From an uncultured Bacteroidales bacterium (GTDB taxonomy: Bacteria > Bacteroidota > Bacteroidia > Bacteroidales > UBA932), in the NCBI GenBank assembly GCA_946415795.1, contig CAMKTW010000004.1:1-25108 (forward strand): 25,108 nt of DNA, in the 5' to 3' direction. Shown piece after piece: positions 1 to 7,274 of the stretch. Below the pieces are notes generated by a model. It was not told where the DNA came from, did not search any database, and worked only from the letters and a program-made list of their open reading frames with translations. Made by a program: the position numbers and the translations under genes. Position 1 is the first letter of the stretch. Each line of letters starts with the position of its first letter.

Positions 1-439
1 TGTTGGTGGTAATATGGAAATAATCCACATCGGCGGGGATAGTCCAGCCCTTGGGGATATAGCTGAAGGTCTTGTCGGCAGAAGAAGCGACTACCACGGT
101 CTCTCCCAGTGCGGAGGCCTCTTTGCAGGCTTTCTTTGCCCAGACGCCGGTCTCCAGGTATGCGGCCTTCTTCTCCAGCAGGTTCATCGGTACGCACAGG
201 AACTGGGTGGATGCACCGCCCGCCATAAACAGCACTTCATAATCTTCAGGGATGTGCAGCAGCTCTCTCCAGAGTGCACGGCACTCGTCCATAACGACGC
301 CCCATTCCTTGGAACGGTGCGAAACCTCGATAACCGACATTCCGGTACCCATAAAATCTTTAAGTGCCTCTATCGCAGCATCTATGGCGACTTTGGGGAG
401 CACGCAGGGGCCTGCGTTGAAATTGTAAGCTTTCTTCAT
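1..439 (-). CDS. serC: Phosphoserine aminotransferase, N-terminal part (cut by window edge)
   Basis: Translating the minus strand from the ATG at 439 gives 146 codons running off the left edge. The protein opens MKKAYNFNAGPCVLP, followed by a segment with MSVIEVSHRSKEW and then LFMAGGASTQF; these are family features of SerC. SerC is a PLP-dependent cytoplasmic enzyme that transaminates 3-phosphohydroxypyruvate with glutamate in serine synthesis and can also act in pyridoxine synthesis. The PLP-binding lysine lies beyond the window. The start is 29 bases after the pyrI stop on the same strand and I see no promoter box in the gap, so it may be read from the pyrB-pyrI transcript; that coupling is inference. 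The open plus-strand frame over this stretch is only its antisense shadow. Confidence 0.93.
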   Translation of the reverse strand, partial: MKKAYNFNAGPCVLPKVAIDAAIEALKDFMGTGMSVIEVSHRSKEWGVVMDECRALWRELLHIPEDYEVLFMAGGASTQFLCVPMNLLEKKAAYLETGVWAKKACKEASALGETVVVASSADKTFSYIPKGWTIPADVDYFHITTN

Positions 440-468
440 TGATTATGTCTGTTATATTGTTATTCAGA

Positions 469-933
469 TTAGTGGCGTAAAGGTATAAATTCTTCGGTGG
501 TTTTTTCGCAATAGTGGCATAATAGTTTGACTTTTTTACCCTCTTTGATTGTCTTGAAGCGGGTTGTCACCGCCTGGCGGTTGGTGACGCACATCGGGTT
601 GGAGCACTTTGCGATGCCGACAACTTCTGCGGGAAGGTCTATTTTCTTTTTGGAGACCACTTCGTAATTGCGGATGATGTTCACAGTGGCGTCGGGGGCT
701 GCCAGCGCGATGCGGCTGAGTTCTTCGTCGGCAAAGAAACGGTCGGCAATCTTGATGATTCCCTTGCGCCCGAGCGACTTGCTCTCCAGGTTGACTCCGA
801 TGGTTACGGGGTTCTTTGAATGGCTGAGATCCAGTATGTCAATTACCGGGAAAATGTTTTGCGCCGGGATGTGGTCCAGCACGGTGCCATCCTTGATGGC
901 GCTGACCTTCAGTTGGGTGTTCTTTTCTGACAT
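469..933 (-). CDS. pyrI: Aspartate carbamoyltransferase regulatory subunit PyrI
   Basis: The 154-residue product matches PyrI. An N-terminal nucleotide-binding domain includes the segment GTVLDHIPA at about 16-24, and the C-terminal zinc domain has four cysteines in the family spacing: C110, C115, C139 and C142. PyrI binds ATP, CTP or UTP allosterically and its zinc domain docks onto the PyrB catalytic trimers. I prefer the ATG at 933, ten bases after the pyrB stop, because the alternative start at 969 would add 12 non-family residues and overlap pyrB by 26 bases. It lies directly downstream of pyrB on the same strand, as expected for a pyrBI operon, and is followed closely by serC. Length is normal for the family. 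Confidence 0.95.
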   Translation of the reverse strand: MSEKNTQLKVSAIKDGTVLDHIPAQNIFPVIDILDLSHSKNPVTIGVNLESKSLGRKGIIKIADRFFADEELSRIALAAPDATVNIIRNYEVVSKKKIDLPAEVVGIAKCSNPMCVTNRQAVTTRFKTIKEGKKVKLLCHYCEKTTEEFIPLRH

Positions 934-943
934 AGCTTCAGGT

Positions 944-1849
944 TTATCTGTATCCGAGCAGGCACGCAATTATCGCCATCCGCACATACATACCGTTCTC
1001 TGCCTGTTTATAATAATATGCGTAGGGGGTGTCATCTACATTGTCCGCTATCTCGCCCACGCGCGGGAGAGGGTGGAGGATCTTCATATTGGGGCGCACC
1101 CCCTCGAGCATATCGCGCTCAAGGCGGTACACATCCTTGACCTTCTCGTATTCCATAGGGTCGCTGAAGCGCTCCTGCTGTACGCGGGTCATATAAAGAA
1201 TGTCGCAGTCCCGGAGATGCTCCTGCAGAGACGCGGTCTCGGTATAGGTTATGCCGCGGCGGTCAAGGAACTCTTTGTATTCCTCCGGCATCCTGAGTTC
1301 GTCTGGCGACGTAAAGCAGAACCTCGGGCTGAAGTGAGACATTGCCTGCAGCAGCGAATGTACCGTGCGGCCGTATTTGAGATCGCCCACCATATTGACG
1401 GAGACGTCGTCCAGCCGGCCCTGGGTTTCGAGAATCGTGTAGAGGTCGAGCAGCGTCTGGCTGGGGTGCTGGTTTGCGCCGTCACCTGCATTCACCACCG
1501 GAATGTCGCACACCTCGCTGGCGTAGCGCGCCGCCCCCTCCAGCGGGTGCCGCATCACGATCAGATCCACATAGTTGGATACCATTTTTATGGTGTCCTT
1601 GAGCGTCTCGCCCTTGCTGATGCTGGTGTTGGCCACATCGCTGAAGCCTATCACCCGGGCGCCCAGGCGGTTGGCGGCAGTCTCAAAACTGAGGCGGGTG
1701 CGGGTGGAGGGCTCAAAGAAGATGCAGGCTACAACCTTGCCCTCAAGCAGCTTCTGGCTCTTGTCGGCCTCCATCTCCCTGGCTACGGAGAGGATGTGCA
1801 GGATCTCCTCCTTTGAGAAATCGTGAATTGAAATCAGATTCTTGTGCAT
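944..1849 (-). CDS. pyrB: Aspartate carbamoyltransferase catalytic subunit PyrB
   Basis: The 301-residue protein condenses carbamoyl phosphate with aspartate to N-carbamoylaspartate, the committed step of pyrimidine synthesis, in the cytoplasm. Visible hallmarks are the carbamoyl-phosphate loop FFEPSTRTRLSFE at about 44-56 (S48, T49, R50, T51, R52), the segment VMRHPLEGAA, the GDGANQHPSQ stretch, and the C-terminal MKILHPLPRVGEI aspartate-binding segment. Length is typical of class B catalytic chains that partner with PyrI, which follows ten bases downstream. The start ATG at 1849 is supported by the conserved opening KNLISIHDFSKEEI. Its 5' flank carries a perfect 13-base inverted repeat whose proximal arm ends six bases before the start, listed separately as a possible control element. 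Confidence 0.97.
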   Translation of the reverse strand: MHKNLISIHDFSKEEILHILSVAREMEADKSQKLLEGKVVACIFFEPSTRTRLSFETAANRLGARVIGFSDVANTSISKGETLKDTIKMVSNYVDLIVMRHPLEGAARYASEVCDIPVVNAGDGANQHPSQTLLDLYTILETQGRLDDVSVNMVGDLKYGRTVHSLLQAMSHFSPRFCFTSPDELRMPEEYKEFLDRRGITYTETASLQEHLRDCDILYMTRVQQERFSDPMEYEKVKDVYRLERDMLEGVRPNMKILHPLPRVGEIADNVDDTPYAYYYKQAENGMYVRMAIIACLLGYR

Positions 1850-1855
1850 GTGCTC

Positions 1856-1913
1856 AAGTTTCGCAAGAATAATGTTAATACTGTTTTGTGCGTTGGGAAG
1901 TCTTGCGAAACTT
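1856..1913. promoter_or_regulatory. 13-base perfect inverted repeat in the pyrB 5' flank
   Basis: Bases 1856-1868 (aagtttcgcaaga) are the exact reverse complement of 1901-1913 (tcttgcgaaactt), separated by 32 bases. On the pyrB transcript the second arm ends six bases before the ATG, so a folded hairpin would occlude the ribosome landing zone; as DNA it could equally be an operator for a dimeric repressor. No U-run follows it, so it is not a classical terminator. A weak -7-like box (TATTCTTG, minus strand, 1871-1864, one mismatch to TAnnTTTG) lies inside the proximal arm but has no good -33 partner. The regulatory role is inference. Confidence 0.45.
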
Positions 1914-1964
1914 CTTCCTGCCGCACATACTTATAACGCGTCCCCATCCCTAAACCGAAGCTAT

Positions 1965-2022
1965 GAAGCTTTTGCTTCAAATCCCTTCCCCCGGGGAAGG
2001 GACTTACCATCGCCCTTCGGGC
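1965..2022. repeat. Cluster of three short hairpins at the yigZ 3' end
   Basis: Three inverted repeats lie within 58 bases: 1965-1978 (gaagc, tttt loop, gcttc), 1982-2002 (a 10-base stem of tccc-tt-cccc type around one central base, the strongest), and 2012-2022 (gccc, ttc loop, gggc), the last inside the yigZ coding end. The strong stem begins one base after the yigZ TAA on the minus strand and is followed by ATTTGAAG rather than a clean U-run, so it could be a weak terminator or 3' stabiliser for yigZ. The dense arrangement also resembles a dispersed intergenic repeat; only a genome-wide search could tell. Confidence 0.45.
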
Positions 2023-2630
2023 TCAAATCTAATACACTTGTCTCTAATATATTCTGTGAACACATTAATTGTACTTAGACGTAAATCTACCTCAAGGGAG
2101 CATTGATTATCAAGTGTAGTATTCTTGGGGGAGAGATGGAAATCCTTGAGGCATTTCATCACGGCATTCATCTTGGCATAATCGAAAGTGATGCGGTAGC
2201 GCGCCGTTGCAGTCTTTTCTGTCACCTTTGCCGCCGCTATTGCATCGGCAGAGGCTGATTTATAGGCGTTTATGAGTCCGGATGTGCCAAGCAGAGTCCC
2301 CCCGAAGTATCGCACTACAACTATCAGGATATCGCTCAGGCCGTTGGAGATAATCTGTCCCAGGATTGGCTTGCCGGCGGTGGAGGAGGGCTCGCCGTCG
2401 TCGTTGGCGCGCCACCTTTCACCCAGATGCCCGAGACGCCAGGCATAGCAATGATGCCGTGCGTCAAAATACTCCTTCCTGAGTGTGGAAATTATCGCCT
2501 TTGCCTCCTCTTCGCTCTCCACCGGATAGGAAAAAGCGAGAAACTTGCTCCCCTTGTCCTTGAAGATACCTTTGGACGGTGCTGCGATGCTTTTGTAGCA
2601 ATCTGTCGTAGATTGTGGCGCGGGGTTCAT
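2004..2630 (-). CDS. yigZ: YigZ/IMPACT (UPF0029) family protein
   Basis: The 208-residue product has the UPF0029 N-terminal domain: an SKFLAFSYPV strand, DARHHCYAWRLG at about 56-67, the DDGEPSSTAGKPIL loop, then VVVRYFGGTLLGTSGL. These are signature segments of the YigZ/IMPACT family. The C-terminal about 70 residues fit the second, ferredoxin-like domain. Bacterial members are widely conserved and thought to act near translation or nucleic acids, but the biochemical role is unsettled. The last residues (RFEPEGRW) are encoded by a small hairpin of the adjacent repeat cluster, so the C-terminus may have been altered by an insertion. It is divergent from the gene at 2698 and upstream of pyrB on the same strand. 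Confidence 0.9.
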   Translation of the reverse strand: MNPAPQSTTDCYKSIAAPSKGIFKDKGSKFLAFSYPVESEEEAKAIISTLRKEYFDARHHCYAWRLGHLGERWRANDDGEPSSTAGKPILGQIISNGLSDILIVVVRYFGGTLLGTSGLINAYKSASADAIAAAKVTEKTATARYRITFDYAKMNAVMKCLKDFHLSPKNTTLDNQCSLEVDLRLSTINVFTEYIRDKCIRFEPEGRW

Positions 2631-2635
2631 TTAAG

Positions 2636-2666
2636 TTGCGAATATATGCCATTTTTTGTACTTTTG
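2636..2666 (+). promoter_or_regulatory. Bacteroidetes-type promoter for the 2698 gene and miaA
   Basis: TTG at 2636-2638, a 20-base spacer and TACTTTTG at 2659-2666 match the Bacteroidetes primary sigma consensus (TTG, 19-21 bases, TAnnTTTG). It lies 31 bases before the ATG at 2698 on the correct strand, in the only gap between two divergent genes. Confidence 0.6.
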
Positions 2667-2697
2667 CAAAGTATCAGCAGTCATACAGAAACGCATA

Positions 2698-3237
2698 ATG
2701 ATCTATAAGTTTAAGGCTACAATACCTGCCAGCAAGTTTTTTATGAGGGAGTGGGCTGTCCGCTCCGATATGAACCTGTTCCGCTTCAACCGTTTTATCC
2801 TGGGCGAGTTGTGCTTCTCCACCGACCAGATGGTCATATATAAAGCGTACGACGCCAACGGGAAATGCACCGGTCAGTACGGCCTCTTTGACCTGGGTGA
2901 CGGCACGCTGGACAAGATAACCTTTGCCGATGTGGTGGCAAAGGGACAGGTCCATATTGAACTTGTTTATGACTTGCGCTCAAAGCGAATGATCAACCTC
3001 TACTTTGAGGGGGAGATGGAAGAGGATCCCAGGCTCAGCTATCCGCTGCTGGTGGCGGAAAAAGGGCACAACCCCGGCCAGTTTGCCGACAAGTATGAAG
3101 ATTACCTCTATGAAAGCCCGGTCCGCAGCTCCGGCGTCTCCGTGATTGAAGACGACGATGACGACGATTTGGACGAGGACGAAGAGGGCGAGGAGGAGAT
3201 TTACGACGGCGGTCTCGAAGACGACACCCTTGAATAA
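2698..3237 (+). CDS. pRiA4b ORF-3-like (IS1096 passenger TnpR-type) protein
   Basis: The 179-residue protein starts MIYKFKATIPASKFFMREW and contains a compact alpha/beta region (about 1-130) that I recognise as similar to the PRiA4_ORF3 / 'IS1096 element passenger TnpR' family. Despite that name no transposon is visible here; in Bacteroidales such genes often sit in chromosomal housekeeping contexts, and the function is unknown. The last about 35 residues are a strongly acidic tail with a run of six Asp and repeated Glu, suggesting a flexible tail or contact with a basic partner (inference). The ATG at 2698 is preferred to 2656 because the earlier start would lie upstream of the predicted -7 box. 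Its stop overlaps the probable TTG start of miaA, implying translational coupling. Confidence 0.75.
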   Translation: MIYKFKATIPASKFFMREWAVRSDMNLFRFNRFILGELCFSTDQMVIYKAYDANGKCTGQYGLFDLGDGTLDKITFADVVAKGQVHIELVYDLRSKRMINLYFEGEMEEDPRLSYPLLVAEKGHNPGQFADKYEDYLYESPVRSSGVSVIEDDDDDDLDEDEEGEEEIYDGGLEDDTLE

Positions 3238-4090
3238 AAAACTCCTGATTATTCTGGGGCCGACGGCTGTCGGCAAGAGTGACTATGCAATAGCGAGGGC
3301 GCTCGAAGCCGCCTCGCCGGTAATCAATTGTGATTCCCGCCAGATTTACCGCGAGATGGACATCGGGGTGGCGCGCCCCGACGCGGCGCAGCTGGCTGCG
3401 GTAAAGCATTATATGATAGCTAACCACTCGGTTGAGGAGCACTATACGGCGGGCCTTTTTGAGCTGGAGGCGATAGCTCTTCTGGAGGAGCTGTTTGCCA
3501 CTCGTGACACACTGGTTATGGCGGGCGGCTCCGGCTTCTATATCGATGCCCTGTGCAACGGACTTGACGATTTTCCCCCGGCTGACCTGGAGCTCCGCTC
3601 TGAGCTGACCGCCAGGCTGGAGAGTGAAGGGGTGGAATCCTTGCGCCGGGAGTTGAAGCTTCTGGACCCCGACAGCTATTTCAACATTGATATCGCCAAC
3701 GGGCAGCGGGTGGTGCGGGCCCTTGAGGTGACGCTGGCCACCGGACGGCCGTTCTCATCTTTTAAGAGTTCTCCATCGAAGAGGCGCCCGTTTGAAATTG
3801 AGAAGATCGGCCTTCGCCGCGGCCGCGAGCAGCTATATGCGCGCATCGATGCCCGGGTGGACGGGATGATGAAGGCGGGGCTGGAGGCAGAGGCGCGAGG
3901 TCTTCTGCCATACCGCGACCGGCCGGCGCTCAACACCGTCGGTTACAAGGAGCTGTTCGGCTATTTCGATGGGGAATACGACCTCGAAGAGGCGGTCAGG
4001 CTTATAAAGCGCAACACCCGCCACTATGCAAAAAAGCAGATGACCTACTGGCGGCGCGACAGCTCGATACGCTGGATAGACCTGGCTTAG
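3230..4090 (+). CDS. miaA: tRNA dimethylallyltransferase MiaA
   Basis: MiaA transfers dimethylallyl from DMAPP to the N6 of A37 in tRNAs reading UNN codons. Hallmarks from the chosen start: P-loop GPTAVGKS at 10-17, the catalytic segment CDSRQIYREMDIG at 34-46, the GGSGFYIDAL loop near 96-105, and the C-terminal NTVGYKELF and ARHYAKKQ-like region (here TRHYAKKQMTYWRR). An ATG exists at 3146, but its extra 28 residues are a basic low-complexity stretch read out of frame from the acidic tail of the upstream gene, so I prefer the TTG at 3230, giving 286 residues and the conserved opening NKKLLIILGPTAVGKS. TTG at 3230-3232 precedes the upstream TAA (3235-3237) by two bases, a typical coupled overlap. 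The stop TAG interlocks with the convergent recQ stop. Confidence 0.93.
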   Translation: MNKKLLIILGPTAVGKSDYAIARALEAASPVINCDSRQIYREMDIGVARPDAAQLAAVKHYMIANHSVEEHYTAGLFELEAIALLEELFATRDTLVMAGGSGFYIDALCNGLDDFPPADLELRSELTARLESEGVESLRRELKLLDPDSYFNIDIANGQRVVRALEVTLATGRPFSSFKSSPSKRRPFEIEKIGLRRGREQLYARIDARVDGMMKAGLEAEARGLLPYRDRPALNTVGYKELFGYFDGEYDLEEAVRLIKRNTRHYAKKQMTYWRRDSSIRWIDLA

Positions 4091-6294
4091 TTGCCTATCT
4101 CTGAGATAAATTTGATGCGGACAAGGCGGACCTCCATCTCATCATAGTCGCCGAGGTCGCGCATAGCCTCGTCCAGCGAGTCGCTGTGGGCCTCCTCCTT
4201 GAAGTAAGTGTAGATATCCTCCATATCGTCCATATCCACGGCGCGGTGGATGTAATAGTCGATATTGATGCGTGTCCCGGAGTTCACGATGGACTCTATC
4301 TCGTCCAGCAACTCGTTCATATCCATATCTTTGGCGCGGCAGATGTCCTCAAAGGGCATCTTGCGGTCTATGCTCTGGATAATGAAAATCTTGACTCCCG
4401 ACTTGTTGGCCACATTGCGCACCATAATATCATCGGGCCGGAGGATGTCGTTCTCCTCGACGTAGCGGGAGATTACCTTGATAAACTCGCCGCCGAACTT
4501 GCGGGCTTTCCCTTCTCCGACTCCCTGGCAGTGATGCAGCTCCTCGAGCGTAACAGGGTAGAGAATGGCCATATCTTCCAGCGAGGGGTCGGAGAAGATG
4601 ACCCAGGGCGGGAGGTTGAGCTTGCGCGAGAGGTCGGAGCGGACCTGCTTGAGGATGGCCAGCAGGATGGGGTCGCCGCTGCCGCCGGCGCCCGGCTTGG
4701 GACGGGTCACGATGCTTTCGTCGTCATCGTCGTCGCACTCTGTGAACGAGCGTTGCTCAGTGAGCATAATGGGGTAGGGCTTCTTGTAGAAATCCATACC
4801 CTTGTCCGTTATGGTAATCAGGCCGTATTTGTCAATATCTTTGTCCAGCAGGTGTAGCACCAGTCCCTGGCGGATTACGGCGGCCCAGAAACGGGTGTCG
4901 CGATCTTTCCCGACTCCGAAAAGAGGGTGCTTGTGATGGTTGTAAGACTTTATCAGCGAGTTGGACACACCGGCCAGGACGTCGGCCAGGTGCTCTGTCT
5001 TGAAGTTTTCTTTAAGTGAGAGTATCAGCTCCATCACATAGAGCATCTGCCGCTGTCCGTCAAACTGTTCCTTGGGGTGGATGCAGTTGTCGCAGCAACC
5101 GCAGTTGTCCTGCGGATAGTCCTCGCCAAAATAGTTGAGCAGGATCTTGCGGCGGCACTGGTTGCTCTCTGCGTAGGATACCACATCCAGCAGCAGCTGC
5201 TTGCCGATCTCCTGCTCCGAGATGGGCTTGCCCTGCATAAATTTCTCCAGTTTCTGGATGTCTTTATGGTTGTAGAAGGTGATGCATTTGCCCTCGCCCC
5301 CGTCGCGTCCGGCACGGCCGGTCTCCTGATAGTAACCTTCCAGGCTCTTGGGGACGTCGTAGTGTATCACAAACCGGACGTCCGGCTTGTCTATGCCCAT
5401 ACCAAAGGCGATAGTGGCTACAATCACATCGGCCCGCTCCATCAGGAAGTCATCCTGGTTGGCGGCACGGGTGGCTGCGTCCAGCCCGGCGTGGTATGGG
5501 CGCGCCTTGATGCCGTTCACGTTGAGCAGTTCTGCCAATTCCTCTACCTTCTTGCGGCTGAGACAGTAAATGATGCCGCTCTTCCCCTTGTTTTCCTTTA
5601 TGAATTTTATTATTTCCCTCTTGGCGTCGCTCTTGTCCCGGATTTCATAATACAGGTTGGGGCGGTTGAAAGATGACTTGAACACCCTGGCGCCGGTCAT
5701 CCCCAGGTTTTTCTGTATGTCCGACTGCACCTTGGGAGTCGCGGTGGCGGTGAGGGCTATTATCGGCGCCTTGCCAATCTGCGACACCGTCTCGTTGATG
5801 CGGCGGTATTCAGGGCGGAAGTCGTGTCCCCACTCAGAGATGCAGTGGGCCTCGTCTATGGCGTAGAAGGAAATCTTGATGGTCTTCAGCATCGCCACGT
5901 TCTCCTCTTTGGTGAGAGATTCCGGGGCTACATATAATAATTTTGTCCGGCCGGCGGTAAGGTCGGCGCGAACCTGCTGGATCTGGGTTTTGCTCAGCGA
6001 AGAGTTGAGGAAGTGGGCAATATGGGCGCTGTCTTCTGTGTGGACAAATTCCCGCAAGGCATCCACCTGGTTCTTCATAAGGGCAATCAGGGGGGATATT
6101 ACTATCGCGCACCCGGGAAGGCAGAGGGCCGGCAGCTGGTAGCAAAGCGACTTGCCGCCGCCGGTGGGCATAAGCACAAAGGCGTCGCCACCCCCAATCA
6201 AGTGTGTGATAATCTCTTCCTGATTCCCCTTGAACGAGTCGAATCCGAAAAAGGTCTTGAGTTTTGCGTGTAATTCTTCTCTGGTGATAGCCAT
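4087..6294 (-). CDS. recQ: ATP-dependent DNA helicase RecQ
   Basis: The 735-residue 3'-5' helicase acts in recombination and fork repair. From the ATG at 6294: FGFDSFKGNQ motif 0 at 16-25, Walker A MPTGGGKS at 42-49, DEAH at 147-150, LTATAT motif III near 181-186, the QETGRAGRDG motif VI near 323-332, and the RecQ zinc cysteines C380, C398, C401 and C404. A winged-helix domain follows, then a short acidic run (521-526), an HRDC domain at about 541-615, and a further C-terminal extension of over 100 residues typical of long Bacteroidetes RecQ proteins. An in-frame ATG at 6309 would add five residues; 6294 fits better. Its TAA (4089-4087) overlaps the convergent miaA TAG (4088-4090), leaving no room for a terminator between them. 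Confidence 0.97.
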   Translation of the reverse strand: MAITREELHAKLKTFFGFDSFKGNQEEIITHLIGGGDAFVLMPTGGGKSLCYQLPALCLPGCAIVISPLIALMKNQVDALREFVHTEDSAHIAHFLNSSLSKTQIQQVRADLTAGRTKLLYVAPESLTKEENVAMLKTIKISFYAIDEAHCISEWGHDFRPEYRRINETVSQIGKAPIIALTATATPKVQSDIQKNLGMTGARVFKSSFNRPNLYYEIRDKSDAKREIIKFIKENKGKSGIIYCLSRKKVEELAELLNVNGIKARPYHAGLDAATRAANQDDFLMERADVIVATIAFGMGIDKPDVRFVIHYDVPKSLEGYYQETGRAGRDGGEGKCITFYNHKDIQKLEKFMQGKPISEQEIGKQLLLDVVSYAESNQCRRKILLNYFGEDYPQDNCGCCDNCIHPKEQFDGQRQMLYVMELILSLKENFKTEHLADVLAGVSNSLIKSYNHHKHPLFGVGKDRDTRFWAAVIRQGLVLHLLDKDIDKYGLITITDKGMDFYKKPYPIMLTEQRSFTECDDDDDESIVTRPKPGAGGSGDPILLAILKQVRSDLSRKLNLPPWVIFSDPSLEDMAILYPVTLEELHHCQGVGEGKARKFGGEFIKVISRYVEENDILRPDDIMVRNVANKSGVKIFIIQSIDRKMPFEDICRAKDMDMNELLDEIESIVNSGTRINIDYYIHRAVDMDDMEDIYTYFKEEAHSDSLDEAMRDLGDYDEMEVRLVRIKFISEIGN

Positions 6295-6325
6295 ATAAAA
6301 AACTTTCACAAACTTTCCCAGATAT

Positions 6326-6357
6326 CAAATATATCTTTTTAATTCAACTTTGCCAAA
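6326..6357 (-). promoter_or_regulatory. Bacteroidetes-type promoter for recQ
   Basis: On the minus strand TTTG (6357-6354), a 20-base spacer and TATATTTG (6333-6326) match the Bacteroidetes consensus exactly. It lies 32 bases upstream of the recQ ATG at 6294 and back-to-back with the promoter for the FKBP gene. Confidence 0.65.
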
Positions 6358-6371
6358 AAAACTTGCTCCGT

Positions 6372-6405
6372 TTTGCGTCAATATCTGAAATAATCAGTAT
6401 ATTTG
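6372..6405 (+). promoter_or_regulatory. Bacteroidetes-type promoter for the FKBP lipoprotein gene
   Basis: TTTG at 6372-6375, a 22-base spacer and TATATTTG at 6398-6405 match the TTTG/TAnnTTTG pattern, the spacer being one to two bases longer than usual. The AT-rich leader to the ATG at 6457 is about 50 bases and lacks a Shine-Dalgarno, which is normal for this phylum. Confidence 0.6.
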
Positions 6406-6456
6406 CGGTTCAAAATAAGACGATTATATAGTCAATAAAATAATTCAGTTTTAAAA

Positions 6457-7176
6457 ATGAAAGTTTTCAAATTTTTTGCAGTCTGCGCTCTGGTAGCGGC
6501 TATGACTGTTTCTTGCTACAATGTTCCTTCTGTTGAGAAGCAGCCCGAGGGTATTACAAAGGCCGATGTTGACTCCGCAAGTTACGCCCTTGGCGTTTAT
6601 TACGGACAGATGATCGTGATGAACAATCTCGGCGATATGAATATGAACCAGGTATGGAAAGGCCTCCGCGACGCCATCAAGGGTGACAAGGAAGAGCTTG
6701 ACAATATGTTCGTAAATACCCATATGAGCAACTTTATGCGCAAGCGCGAAGAAGTTATGGCAGCGCTCAACAAGAAAAATGGTGAGGAGTTCCTCGCAAA
6801 GAATGCCAAGGCGGAAGGCGTTGATACCACAGACAAGGGTCTGCAGTACATGGTTGTACGCAAGGGTAACGGTGTGTTCCCCACAAGCAAGCAGGATACT
6901 GTAAAGGTCAGCTACGAGGGCAGCACCCTTGACGGTAAGGTATTCGATTCTTCTTACGACCGCGGCGACACAGCTACTTTCGTCCTCAAGCACGTGATCG
7001 AAGGCTGGCAGGATGGCCTGATGTTCTGCGATGAAGGCAGTGAGGTCGTTCTCTGGATCCCTTCAGATATGGCTTACGGTCCCCGTGGCCCTATGGGTCC
7101 CAACCAGACCCTGAAGTTCAAAGTTGAGCTTCACGAGGTTATGCCTTTCGTCGAGAAAGAGGCAGAAGTAAAATAA
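6457..7176 (+). CDS. FKBP-type peptidyl-prolyl cis-trans isomerase, lipoprotein
   Basis: The 239-residue protein begins with a lipoprotein signal peptide, MKVFKFFAVCALVAAMTVSC, giving Cys20 as the lipidation site, so it should be exported and membrane-anchored. Residues about 35-115 resemble the helical FKBP N-terminal dimerisation domain (DSASYALGVYYGQ), and about 125-232 form the FKBP isomerase domain, with DTVKVSYEGSTLDGKVFDSS, FVLKHVIEGWQDGL and IPSDMAYGPRG supplying the usual aromatic active-site pocket. This is the FkpA/Mip architecture: a dimeric periplasmic chaperone-isomerase that helps fold exported proteins. It has its own promoter upstream and a large inverted repeat downstream, so it may be monocistronic. 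Alanine codons and other codon choices look like a well-expressed gene. Confidence 0.93.
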   Translation: MKVFKFFAVCALVAAMTVSCYNVPSVEKQPEGITKADVDSASYALGVYYGQMIVMNNLGDMNMNQVWKGLRDAIKGDKEELDNMFVNTHMSNFMRKREEVMAALNKKNGEEFLAKNAKAEGVDTTDKGLQYMVVRKGNGVFPTSKQDTVKVSYEGSTLDGKVFDSSYDRGDTATFVLKHVIEGWQDGLMFCDEGSEVVLWIPSDMAYGPRGPMGPNQTLKFKVELHEVMPFVEKEAEVK

Positions 7177-7214
7177 TCATACCGGTGGCCTAAGGCCGCT
7201 GATTAGCAATCCGC

Positions 7215-7255
7215 AAGCGCAGTATGCCGGCGTCCTGATCCGACATACTGCGCTT
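7215..7255 (+). terminator. Hairpin after the FKBP gene (terminator-like)
   Basis: Bases 7215-7226 (aagcgcagtatg) are the perfect reverse complement of 7244-7255 (catactgcgctt) with a 17-base loop, 38 bases after the FKBP stop and 19 before the ABC transporter start. A smaller palindrome (ggcctaaggcc) lies just before it near 7189. No U-tract follows, so termination is uncertain; it could instead be a processing or stability hairpin between the two genes. Confidence 0.5.
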
Positions 7256-7274
7256 TGGCGATAAAACCAGCTCG

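Noticed and set aside
668..1816. 382-codon open frame on the plus strand opposite pyrI and pyrB
   Set aside because: It is antisense to two unmistakable genes and its translation has no recognisable domain; high-GC codon use opens the complementary frame.
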